Shown piece after piece: positions 47,201-57,141 of a stretch of 64,000 bases of DNA. The stretch is taken from the NCBI RefSeq assembly GCF_963855985.1, contig NC_087100.1, positions 6,297,001-6,361,000 on the forward strand, in the 5' to 3' direction. Every line of letters begins with the position of its first letter. Position 1 is the stretch's first letter. The notes beneath the pieces are model-generated. The model was not told the origin of the DNA, did no database searches, and worked only from the letters and a program-made list of their open reading frames with translations. A program made the translations under genes and the position numbers. This stretch comes from Ostrinia nubilalis. Taxonomy: Eukaryota > Arthropoda > Insecta > Lepidoptera > Crambidae.

Positions 47201-50200
47201 ATTTTTAAGACTTGAATAAGTGAAATAAATGAATAATTGTTGTTTACCTTAGGCCCGGCGTGCACTGCGGGAGTGGCGGCGCACACGCGCGATGGTGCGC
47301 GCGCGCGAGGAGTGGTGGAGCGGCTCGCTGCGGGACGCGCACCGCGAGTACGCCGCCGCGCTGTCCGCGCTGCACGACCGCGTCGCGCGCCTCGAGGTGC
47401 TGCTGCTGGTGAGCGAACAACATGTACTATGCACGCGCGCGCGAGGAGTGGTGGAGCGGCTCGCTGCGGGACGCGCACCGCGAGTACGCCGCCGCGCTGT
47501 CCGCGCTGCACGACCGCGTCGCGCGCCTCGAGGTGCTGCTGCTGGTGAGCGAACAACATGTACTATGCACGCGCGCGCGAGGAGTGGTGGAGCGGCTCGC
47601 TGCGGGACGCGCACCGCGAGTACGCCGCCGCGCTGTCCGCGCTGCACGACCGCGTCGCGCGCCTCGAGGTGCTGCTGCTGGTGAGCGAACAACATGTACT
47701 ATGCACGCGCGCGCGAGGAGTGGTGGAGCGGCTCGCTGCGGGACGCGCACCGCGAGTACGCCGCCGCGCTGTCCGCGCTGCACGACCGCGTCGCGCGCCT
47801 CGAGGTGCTGCTGCTGGTGAGCGAACAACATGTACTATGCACGCGCGCGCGAGGAGTGGTGGAGCGGCTCGCTGCGGGACGCGCACCGCGAGTACGCCGC
47901 CGCGCTGTCCGCGCTGCACGACCGCGTCGCGCGCCTCGAGGTGCTGCTGCTGGTGAGCGAACAACATGTACTATGCACGCGCGCGCGAGGAGTGGTGGAG
48001 CGGCTCGCTGCGGGACGCGCACCGCGAGTACGCCGCCGCGCTGTCCGCCTCGAGGTGCTGCTGCTGGTGAGTGTAAAACCAACGATAGTATCGCGCGAGT
48101 CCATAATATCGATAGGGAATTTTGAGCAACATTATTGACACGCGTAATACTCGCGAAGATCGGCTACGTAAGTCATTTTCGGGTGCACCAGCGCCGCCAA
48201 GAGAGTTAGGATTGGGAAGTGGTCGCCATGGCCAAAATCTGTCAAATGAATCATATCATCTGCATCACTATTAGTTTTGCCTTTATTATCGGCGGTGGAC
48301 TATCAATACGCAACACTAGTGCCCGGCCCAGTACACCCGCACGCGACAGTAACTCGGTACGCGCACCCCGATTGTGAACGACTGGGTAATCCTATAAAGC
48401 TGATGTGGTCTAATACGTACATTAATTTCCGTGTTTGTTACAGGAGACGCAGAAGAAAGCAGGGTTGCCTGTGATGTTGCCGCACGAGCCTTCGGCACGC
48501 CGCGAGACGCCCCCGCTACCGCGTCGCCCAGACCCCGACCCGCTGCTTATTAACGGTTATTTTACATTCTATACTTTTACCAACTGACTGATAGGCATGC
48601 CAAATCTAAAACTATAAATAAAATTGACGTTAGACTGTTCACGGGTGACTTTTAGCACCTATTTGTCACCGTGACAGTATATCTTTTTCTTTTACACTTT
48701 TGTAATGAGAAAAAGAGAAACCTCTGCCACGGTGCGTGCGCGCCTTTAGACTCAACCTCCTCCTTCAATTAAAATATTTTTTCTTTTGCAGATCCATGGA
48801 GTTCTGACAGCGATCTATCTGATTTATCCCCCGTGGAAGACGAATACGCGAAGGTGGACAAATCGGACCGTCGCCGTGAGGCCCCAGACCTCGGCGACGT
48901 GACGGCGACGACGGCGAGCGAGTCGCGGCCGAGCACGACCGCTTCGGACGTTACGGTCGTCAGCACGGCCGCGCCGCCGGCCGCCGTCACCGCCACCGCT
49001 GTGGTGCCCGCTCCGGTCGCTACTCCGGCTCCGGCTAACGTCACGGATAGATTGTGAGTTCATCTACATTACGTTCACTACGGCAATTAATCCATTTTAT
49101 AACAAACTATACTGGTCATCACAAAAATCGGCCCACCTACGTTTTACAGGAAAACTCGTTTCTACTGACACAATCATGGTGCCCCAACAATATTGGTGTT
49201 ATTTGAAAGCCCAATAAATATCCTTATAGAAAAACACATTTAATTTCTTAATAAACGATTTATAACGATTAACATATACAATAAATGTGACTTGAAAAAA
49301 GACCTCACTTTGGGCTCACCTCTGGCACGGTAATACTATCTATACAGTATTCCAACTCGGCCATATTTTTGAAATAAATGTCAACAGCCCCGCGGTACGT
49401 CATGGTATGACAACATGCGATAGGGCTGCTCACCTACAGTACCCATTCTAATTACATCTGTCTACTTAGAATGAAGAATGTTCACTAATTTTGTTTTTTA
49501 GCTTTCTGTATTCTCTGTTAAAAATAAAAAATACATGTGAAAGAATTATTTCGATACGTTAATTAGTTTCCAAGATATTGAATTTTAAAAGTGCGGGCGG
49601 CGGCCGGCCCGCCATTTTATGCGCGTGACGTCATATTACAACGACTGGCTCATATTTGTATGGGTGGAATCTTGCAAACTGAATTAAGACCCACTTCCAG
49701 GCAACCGATTAAGCTGAAATTTCGCAAACACATGTGATTTGGATGACCATGCAATATTATGATGACATGGAGCTGATCTGATGATGGAGTTGGAAGGTGG
49801 CCATAGGAACTCTATAATAAAACGACTTAAATGCATCGAGTTTGGGCTCGTTCGTTTTGTATTGATGAGTATTTTAATTCTATATAGTAATCGGGGTCTA
49901 ATGATGGAGCTGGAAGGTAATTCGCAATAAAACGACACAATCGCATCAAGTTTGGGTTTGGTTCAATTTTAATTTCTGTGATGGGTCTGGGTGTTAATAT
50001 GTATAATAAGTTTGTATTTACAAAAAAATATATATTTAAGTATGTTTATATCCGTTTTCTAGTGAGCGGACGCTGTGAATGTACGTCACACGGGGTCACG
50101 TGACCGTCGGCGGGATTAAATATTTAAGCGAACTTTGAATGCCTTTATAATCATAACTACTGGGTATTTTTGAATGAAATAAAAACTAATGTATTTGTAA

Positions 50201-53200
50201 ATGTAAAAGCTTAACTGTAACATAGGTTTCAAGTGATTTTGCATACCTAGTAACATTCTCAATTTCTATCTAGTTTTGTGATTATATTTTTTTTTATTTA
50301 GACAAACAAAATACTTTGTGAATGGAATAGGATAAAATGCGTGTTGTTTTGTGATTAGTAGATTTAATTAAAAAAAATATACTAAAATAATTTTGAATCT
50401 ACTAATCATAATGAGTACTTAATGACCTGTAACTTTAATTTCAGGCGGGTGAAATCGTTGGCAAAAGCTGGTTTTATACAATATATAATTTTCATTTCAA
50501 ATCAAACTGACTAAAAATGACCATTTCTGTCAGTTAATGACTAGTTTTTGACAAATTTGACCGTAAATGACGATCAGTCAAATTCAATCACCTTAGTCAT
50601 TTTCAACATTAGGCCATCGACGTCCGTTCGGCACATTCGCGACACCCCTAATTTTTTCATCTCGACCGCGTCCCGAGATTTGAAATTCGAAGGAAAGCTC
50701 GCGTTTCGTCGGTTTATATGAAGTTACAATACTGTATGATATTATTACCGTGCCTCTGGGATCAATTAGACCAATTTTTATGGTTATAAAACCAAATAAT
50801 GATCTCACGTGTCCTCTTTAACAGATGGATAGCGATTAATCCCAACTTAACAGTTTTATAGCCATAAAAGTTGGCTCAAGCGTAACTACCTATTTTTTGA
50901 AGAAGTGACTCTGGATTCTACAGACACATTTTTGGGGTAAAAACCTTTACTTTAATGAGATAAAGCTTAGAACTAGGCTTTTAAATGGTCCCAATATTGG
51001 TGGGAAGTGGGGATGCATACGTTTGAAAGTGCTTGTCGCGGGAGGGTCGATTTTTGTGATGACCAGTGTAGATAGTGTTACTTAATGATGTTTATTGTCC
51101 GTGGTGTATATCTTTTCTTAAAGGTTACTAAACCTTTGTTTGACAACTGTCATTAGAAGTCGAACCTTAACTCCTATGTTCTTCTGATTAATTTCGTTGC
51201 GAGTCCAATGACAGTTTAGCTTTCCCCTAAATTTGGCCTTCGCTGATTGGGTTTTTATTGGTGGTTTTATCCTGGCTACACAGGAATTGCAGCGGTGGTA
51301 ATAGTACCGTTAAAACCAGATAGTGCCTATTCACTCTTACCTTGCGTCTAGTTTCACGAAGGTGAAAGGAAGATGGTGCAATAAGGCCTAATTCATACAG
51401 ATATCACATAAAAGAAAACACTAGCATCTTAGGTTGGTGTTAGTTTGCGATAAAGCCTGGTCCGTGAGCACGTAGAATCCCGTCCAATGACCCCAAGCTC
51501 GCGCGTAATTATGTTGCTGTCACGCTCGCACACTCACTGCGGGCGCCCGTCGCACAGTCGCGACAGCAACATAATTACGCGCGAGCGATAGGGATGGGTA
51601 GCTTGGGGTCATTGGACGGGATTACTACGTGCTCACGGACTAGGCTTTAGACATTCACGATCTGTTTATCCACAGAATGGCATCGTCCACCTCGAGCAGC
51701 GGCATGGCCACGAGCGGGACGAGCAACGGCAACTCGGCAGGCGGCGGTGAGCCAGCCCCGCGTGACGCGCCGGTGTCCCGCGAGCCGCCCGTGCGGGACA
51801 CGTCGCGGGAGCTGGACGCGGCCGTCCCGCGCGGCGCGCTGCTGGACACGTCGGCGCACCGCGCGCGCACCGACCTGGCGCGCCACCGCCACCACGCGCC
51901 GCACTCGCCACACTCGCCGCATTCGCTCAGCAACGCCAGCTCTGTAAGTGTAAAATATTAGGCTACAGATAAACAGTTGTAGAGTAAGGCTTCGTTGCAC
52001 CATCTAACCACAGAATAATAATAAGTACTATGTACAGAAGTTTTACTTTGCGAAGGTATTTAAAAAAAATGTATGCTCAATGTCATTAACAATATGGTGT
52101 AATTTAGCTTGTCTCAAGAGTCAAGCACCATTTTGTTGACAAACGTCAGTGATCGGTACTGCGCCGAAGCTATAGGGCTGACTTCGGTAAAATGATGTGA
52201 CGTGAGGTGCCAAACTGCAGAAAATGGCGGAGAAAATACATGTTTAGCATGAATTATCATGAAAAATATTAACTACTTATTTACCTCTCAGTATCTTCAG
52301 GCAACTTAAAAAAGTACATTCTGTGTTTTTATTATTATTTAGGCCGTTAAATACTGCACAGTATTTAGTACACCATTTTCTTAATTTTTTTCCATCATAC
52401 ACAAGAATACGCGTGCGTGTCAATGCTCGCTCGTATGTGAGGCCTTGTCGAATAGTATCCTGTAGGGGCCATCGTGCGTGTTTTGTTTTCGATGTAAACT
52501 CGCGGAGATGAACAGGCGTGGTCAAACTCCACACAAAAACCCCGGTCAAAGTTATAGTTACCGTCAAAGTTAAGGTGGTGCAACTCATCCTAAGCAAATT
52601 GAGGTATAATCATTACCAAGCTGAAAAATAGCAACAATGGGGTCATTCACCTTTGCAAGCGAGCGATATCCACATTTATGCCGTTTAGAGCTAAATTAAT
52701 TATGATTCGTGATCTGCCATCTTTTCCACAAAGACTTCACACAAATGTTTCCTAAAAAGATGACACTATTTCGCTAGTCTTGTTCACTCTGCTATCAAAA
52801 AAGTAAATAATACTAAAATTATATTAATCTCTTTGCAGTATGATGGACTCGACGACTCGTACAACGATTCGGCTGACGAGTCTCTAAGTGAATCGACATC
52901 GGGAGCTCCTCCCCACACAGCACACTCCACTATGAGTGTAAGTATCTCATTACTTTATAACGTTTGGCACGATATTCATTTAGGCCAACGCTCGCCCAGT
53001 AAGCCAAGACTGAATTTGAAATGTTTTCTTTAGCGAGACACTCGGCAAAGCTGCGGCAGTTCCATAGGTAGCGCGACCGACGACGCCGTGTATTCCCGCG
53101 ACCATCGCCACCACCCGCTGGCCGGTAAGTGTGTGGTGACCCTTAGTTTGATCAATTTAATCGAAATTGTCCGTCCACGTGTGCTGGCTTACACTCATCA

Positions 53201-56200
53201 CGTAACACACGCTCAAGCTCTTGCAGTTTACGAGTAACAATCTAACCCCAATCTAACAACAACTGACGTCCATTTAATTTAATAAACATTTTATTCAAAC
53301 AGTTAATAATAGTACTCAAGTGCTCGAAAATTGCAAGAACAATACATTACACTCATTGGATACACGTAATACAGTGAATGTGCATAACATAATTTCCTGT
53401 AGGTGTAAATTACCAATGTATTTGTGAATAATCCAATGCTTTACGTCTCTTGTATTTATTCATGAATCGTGATTAGAAGACAATTTGCCTCCACCCTTGG
53501 TGCTTGACAGCCTGCATATACGTCGTACCTAGAATACATACTAGAAATACAATAAATAATATTATTACAATTATTTCTATTATTCTAGTAAGTACATAAT
53601 AATATAATCTATTTACTTACTTTTTCGTTAATGCCTGTTATCTATTTTGGATTTGATAAAGTTATTAAATGTAGAAGATGAGATGTTTTTATGTAAAATC
53701 AGTATTTGCTTGAAATAGTTATAATAATGAAAAAAATTACGTTTATTGATTTTGGTTATCACTACAAGTGATAGACAGCAGCAATATTACTGAAAAAGAA
53801 ATAAAATACGCTGGAAACATACTTCTGAACTTAAAAATATACCAAATTAATCCGTAAAAGAATTCCACCATACATAAGACAGTCTGGACGCTGATAGCTT
53901 GATGGACGACGTTGAGATCGAACCGACTCGCTGTCACCGGCCATCGGCAGTGACAGTTGCGCGCAGTGGCGTACCTAGCTACGCCACTGTGCATAGATGA
54001 CCCACGCTGAACTGTCCCACCAAACTGAATGACAGGGGGGCGCTACCATCGTTCAACTATATGGTTTCCAACATAGCAAAAATCGGAACCAGCGATCCGG
54101 TATTGACGGTGGCGCCCCACTGTCAATGTCATGGATAGGTCAGTTCAGTATTTTGGAACTTTAACCAAGGGCCCTGGAGCAAATAAAAAAAATGGGGCCC
54201 CACTGTAATCTAAACTGGTTAGGTTTTATCAACTTACTTACTTACTTACTCCTGATAGAGCTTTCGAATTTCTCTATTTATTTTGAAAATGGGAGTTCAG
54301 TTCAATGAGGGTTTTCGCGATTAAAAAATCCGCCAGATGGCAATACGTAGACGGGAGGTCCAAATGCTGCATGATTGGTTATTTTTGACATGACATTGAC
54401 AGATATGTCAAAATCCACCAATCATGCAGCATTTGGAGATTTTCTGGTAAGGATTCGGTGGCCCCCTGAGCTTTGGGGCCCCGGGGCACTGCCTTAGTAG
54501 CTACGCCCCTGGTTGCGCGACGTATAACGTGACACGTGACGCGAGCACGAGACTAACCGGCGGGTGTGGGCGTAGGTGTGGGCCCGCCCGCGTCGCTGGC
54601 CGAGCAGCTGAAGCAGGTGCTGGCGGAGCGCGAGCGGCGCCTGGCGGGCGCGTCGCCGCCGCACCAGCCCCACCAGCCCCCGCAGACCCACCAGCCCCAC
54701 CCGCCCGCGCACCCCCACCCCGACCCCGTGCAGCTCACCAACGAGCTCGTGGACGAGATCCGCCAGGCCGTCAGCGAGGCCAACGCGAGAGGTCGGTGCT
54801 CACACGCGTTAGGTGACCCCTTGTTGCCCTTGCCCCACTCGTTGACCATGCGGCGATATAATAAAATAAGGACAAATACATTTTTAGTTCATAAAACTCA
54901 TTTATTTATGCAAGTAGGCTTTTAAAAAGCACTTTACGTTCAGTGAAATGTGTTTTAAAGAAACAAACGAAAACATTTACTGTGCAATGTGTCATTTAAT
55001 AGTACGCTGAAATATGTTTTTTTTATGTGACAGGAGTTTAATATAACAGCACTTTAAGTTCATTACGTTGATCTGGCAATGGAAATCGCAACGGTTTCAA
55101 GCCGGTCTAGTAATGAACTAGCTGATGAGAGTTTATGTCGAACACCTACTTTTTTGATAAGCGACAAAATATCAGGAAATGTGGTCTTGACAAATTATAC
55201 AAAAGTGACCGTTTTAAACAAAGAAGGCAAACTATCTTCTTCTTCAATTGGCTTATAACAAACACTAATTTATTATTTATCTTATATTAGAAACATTATT
55301 TAGAGCTTCTTTATAGATAAATGTTTTATACTCAGTGTACCTTCTACAATAGTGTAATGTAACCCTAAAGTCTATCGTGTAACAAGGGCTCACCTAACAT
55401 AAGAAACAAAACAACAAGAAACGACTGATTCATTAAGATTATGCAGTCTAGTGTAGGGAATAAGGCAGGGAAATCTTGAGGTTATGTGTAAATACATATT
55501 TTGTTTCATTTCTAATTCTCTTACATTATCCTATTTCTTCTATTATTCTTCTTCTTCCTCTCCCTTGGCTGCTGATCACTGATTCTTGCACTGTAGACTG
55601 GGACTGTTTTTTTGAATGACTTCTTAATTATTTTTCATTATATCTTGCGACACTACTGCTTATTTTTTATGTTTTTGTGGGTTATGGGTATTCTGTAACA
55701 TTTAATGTAAAATTGTGTTGGTTGGGGGATCTTTTTGTTGTGTTGGGTCATTTTTTATCTTCTACAACTAAGTTTTTCACATATTCTTTTCTTACTTCTC
55801 TCATTGAAAACTTGTTTTAATGAATGTTAAAAAGTTTACGTCCTTACCAAATTAATTTTAAACAGCAAACAGTTAAAATATTCGCACCAGTTATACACAG
55901 TCAGTAGGTAACCTATCAGGAGTTAATCTTAGACGCAATTAGGTAGGTAGCATAACAGGAGTGTCAGCTTATTTGATTCGGATGTGGTTATAGTGAAGAA
56001 AGCTCCGGCTTGCGTAGTCGGCGGCGAGGTGCCGTGGCAGCCGCTGTCCACCGCCGTGTCGGAGAGCAGCCTGTCGCCGCCCGCGCCGCCCGGCCCGCCC
56101 GCGCCGCACCCGGTCAATCATTGGACTAAGCAGCAGGTCAGCTATGCATTTATTTTTACTATAATACCCGGGATATGAAGGTTTTTATAGTGATGAAATT

Positions 56201-57141
56201 CGTGGTTTGAATTTTCTAATGCGAGCTCGAAAGAAAAGCAATACCCCTGTCAGCGATTTTATATGTTCAGGTCAGGACCAAATTATGTCTGCCTTGCTGG
56301 CATTTAAAATTCTTAATAAAAACTACTTTTGTTCAACCCCAAAATATCCGTCGGTATTTCCGATTTGTTGTATGGGAGTGGAGCTCATATTCATATCATT
56401 TGATAAAAAAACATTTATTTTTTTTATGTTCCAAGTTGTTCAATGGAACAAAAGCAAGACGGGTAGTTATGTATAATCATCATTGATGCAGTGACGATAA
56501 CGATGTGTTATATTATATCCTAGTAATTTTGTTCTGTCAGAATACAAAGAAAGGTACCTACTATCAAATGTGTAGTTTCGTTTTGCCCGATCACGTCATG
56601 TTCCATAAAAAAGGAACATTCTTATTGTGTTAGGGTCCTAACAAATATTAGTGTAAAATAAAATAGAGGACTGTATAAAAATAGGTGCTGTATTTTCGCC
56701 AGCCTAATTACAATAAAATTATCTAGTACTACGCGGTAATCGTGCGTCGACGGTGGTGTCCAAAGGCGAGTGCGTGAGCCGAGCGCGGCCGATGATGACG
56801 CTGTCGGCCCGAGGTGACGTTAGTCAGCGTACGCCGCCCGCACGTCTCCTCCCGCGCGTTGTTGGCTTCCCAACATATTGAGTGTTGATATTTGTCGTGT
56901 GCAGGTGTGGCAGTGGGTGTCGGGTCTGGGCGAGGGTCTGGAGCGGCACGCGGGCGCGTTCGCGGCGCGCGGCATCGACGGCGCGCTGCTGCTGGCGCTC
57001 AGCTCGGCCGACCTCAAGCTGCTCGGGCTGCCGGGCGACGAGCGCCGCCGCATGAAGCGCCGCCTCAAGGAGCTGCGCAGCGCGCACGAGAAACACCTCA
57101 AGGCGCTCAAGAAGGCCGAGAAGAAGGCCCGCAAGAAGTAG
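29203..57141 (+). CDS. Spn: Spinophilin/Neurabin: actin- and PP1-binding PDZ-SAM scaffold
   Basis: Targets protein phosphatase 1 to F-actin and to synaptic/junctional complexes. 21 coding exons: 29203-30808, 35212-35435, 38140-38345, 38739-38759, 39431-39556, 39930-40182, 40502-40590, 40885-41063, 41630-41766, 42192-42343, 42875-42989, 46753-46881, 47253-47408, 48444-48555, 48792-49053, 51676-51943, 52839-52937, 53034-53124, 54576-54791, 55994-56136, 56905-57141. They total 1,606 codons plus stop with consistent phases. Residues 1-535: Ser/Pro-rich actin-binding region beginning with KIANIFQ and [32 protein letters not shown] (about 800-812) and SSRVKFST (about 838-843, the RVxF PP1 site) are followed by [24 protein letters not shown] residues. 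PDZ (about 885-972): [40 protein letters not shown]. Charged, probably coiled-coil 990-1135; low-complexity 1135-1525. SAM 1529-1595: [20 protein letters not shown], ending [12 protein letters not shown]-terminal SAM is neurabin-I-like. Weak donors at exons 14 and 19 and the choice of exon 20 acceptor are the least certain points. Confidence 0.94.
34397..34848. mobile_element. Tc1/mariner-like MITE in Spn intron 1
   Basis: Ends cagggtggaattttgaatgc and gcattacaaaattccaccctg-type are inverted. The pairing extends inward (ccacctgg/ccaggtgg, tagatagaaaatgttactc/attttctatcta). TA lies on both sides (34395-34396 and 34849-34850). 452 bp, no transposase. Confidence 0.75.
34850..35038. repeat. Copied intron segment plus second partial MITE end
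   Basis: 34855-34927 is a near-identical copy of 32113-32186 from the same intron (landmarks ttcttttgggcgtctaaacg and aaataggacgcttgga). It is followed directly by a second, partial copy of the 3' end of the preceding MITE (34928-35038), nearly identical to 34737-34848. Looks like a templated duplication. Confidence 0.75.
35490..35810 (+). repeat. Dispersed ~320-bp repeat, copy 2 (Spn intron)
   Basis: Reverse-complement counterpart of 6395-6690. Near its 3' end it contains a perfect small palindrome ggtaaagttcacgcgc...gcgcgtgaactttacc absent as a pair in the other copy. Confidence 0.7.
35880..36012 (+). mobile_element. RTE retrotransposon 3' end
   Basis: Reads ctggatgcaggccgctgcc ... ggatgtcctgtgactgaa followed by an atgatgatg tail, the plus-strand counterpart of the 3' end seen on the minus strand at 3508-3634. 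5'-truncated. Confidence 0.65.
36187..36600 (+). repeat. Common lepidopteran AACCGACTTC repeat with internal tandem duplication
   Basis: Begins caaccgacttcaaaaaagga and carries a T-rich run, then two copies of a roughly 140-bp unit (ccccaagggtggaaaattgg, ttatacgcaatatctccgcc) starting near 36374 and 36512. Recognised from memory as a frequent lepidopteran interspersed repeat; class uncertain. Confidence 0.55.
36655..37896. mobile_element. Foldback element with CCGACTCC ends, interrupted by a Tc1-like insertion
   Basis: The left arm ataagtaaaattttataa ... aaaaccgactccaaaaaacc is the reverse complement of the right end ggttttttggagtcggtttt ... ataaaattttacttat. With 36702-37610 and one TA removed, the arms pair continuously from 36655-36701+37613-37720 against 37740-37896, centred near 37730. 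Original length about 330 bp. Confidence 0.8.
36702..37610. mobile_element. Tc1/mariner-like non-autonomous element inside the foldback
   Basis: Inverted ends gggtcaaggaggcaacagtg and cactgttgcctccctgaccc (one mismatch), flanked by TA at 36700-36701 and 37611-37612. The uninterrupted right arm of the host palindrome shows a single TA at the corresponding place, confirming TA duplication. 909 bp; repeated cagtgactca-type motifs inside; no recognisable transposase. Confidence 0.82.
39174..39388. mobile_element. Foldback MITE in Spn intron 4
   Basis: 215 bp. cagagtaaatacaaatgag at the left pairs with ctcatttgtatttactctg at the right. Arms of about 85 bp extend through gcgcggtttgtatgtgagcg. Flanks atagtgc and ataatgc suggest a 7-8-bp target duplication with one change. 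Confidence 0.75.
41875..42060. repeat. Lepidopteran interspersed repeat fragment (Spn intron 9)
   Basis: Contains gacaaggcaggtatttgacc, gcaatcgcacctggtg and gagatgcagtctaggatgg, resembling from memory a common lepidopteran repeat. Non-coding. Confidence 0.45.
42705..42822 (-). mobile_element. RTE retrotransposon 3' fragment (Spn intron 10)
   Basis: Has the same ccgaaagacgtccactgttg and gaccttcaccagatcgtcgg-type blocks as 3508-3634, with an internal deletion. Lies about 50 bp upstream of Spn exon 11. Confidence 0.7.
43031..43679. mobile_element. CACGGTAATA-TIR element, copy 1 (Spn intron 11)
   Basis: Ends cacggtaatattatcataca and gtatagatagtattaccgtg are inverted repeats. Its reverse complement matches the element at 49326-50752 closely. 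The flanks carry a ctcggtaacgt direct repeat, offset by two bases on the right. 649 bp, non-coding. Confidence 0.75.
43727..46231. mobile_element. 2.5-kb palindromic (foldback) element with TA flanks, Spn intron 11
   Basis: Ends cagtgtgagtcacgttaaag and ctttaacgtgactcacactg are perfect inverted repeats flanked by TA (43725-43726 and 46232-46233). The whole element is a near-perfect palindrome: for example 44270-44940 mirrors 44980-45590, including ttgtctcaaaacctacatat and its complement. The centre is near 44940-44985, with an acagacggacagacagac motif on one side. Arms about 1.2 kb. No transposase ORF. The TA flanks suggest a Tc1/mariner-type mover. Confidence 0.85.
47297..48066. repeat. 136-bp tandem array built from Spn exon 13 and its splice donor
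   Basis: Six near-identical units. The first is the end of Spn exon 13 (to 47408); five more follow in intron 13. Each has about 105 bp of exon sequence (gaggagtggtggagcggctc ... ctcgaggtgctgctgctg), the donor gtgagc and a short spacer gaacaacatgtactatgc. The last unit lacks 22 bp and ends in a different donor, gtgagtgtaaaac. The unit is not a multiple of three. Only the first donor keeps the Spn frame, and reading on meets a stop at the third unit's donor. Confidence 0.88.
49104..51074. mobile_element. Element with CTGGTCATCACAAAAATCG ends, Spn intron 15
   Basis: Ends actggtcatcacaaaaatcg (about 49109) and cgatttttgtgatgaccagt (about 51050-51069) are perfect inverted repeats. The next bases (ctat/ctac) also nearly match. 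It contains the nested element 49326-50752. No ORF. Confidence 0.7.
49326..50752. mobile_element. CACGGTAATA-TIR element, copy 2 (inverted relative to copy 1)
   Basis: Ends cacggtaatactatctatac and gatattattaccgtg, flanked by the 7-bp direct repeat cctctgg (49319-49325 and 50753-50759). Its two outer parts are the reverse complement of 43031-43679. A roughly 790-bp insertion (about 49474-50262) splits it, and that insertion carries the repeat family of 20465-20835 in reverse (about 49690-49965). Confidence 0.78.
51451..51649. mobile_element. Foldback MITE, 27 bp upstream of Spn exon 16
   Basis: 199 bp. taaagcctggtccgtgagca pairs with tgctcacggactaggcttta. The pairing continues through the attggacggg/cccgtccaat and cgcgtaattatgttgctgtc bases. 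It ends 26 bases before exon 16 (51676), so it probably supplies or overlaps the branch-point region. Confidence 0.75.
53964..54511. mobile_element. hAT-type MITE with 8-bp target duplication, just upstream of Spn exon 19
   Basis: Ends cagtggcgta and tacgcccctg (complement caggggcgta) with flanking gttgcgcg on both sides (53956-53963 and 54512-54519). The terminal sequence resembles hAT ends with a CAGGGGCGTA start. 548 bp, no ORF. The right end is 64 bp from the exon 19 acceptor. Confidence 0.8.

Noticed and set aside
47116..48138. Many overlapping 100-148-codon Arg/Ala-rich ORFs on both strands
   Set aside because: By-products of the 136-bp GC-rich tandem array; only the Spn exon 13 frame is supported.
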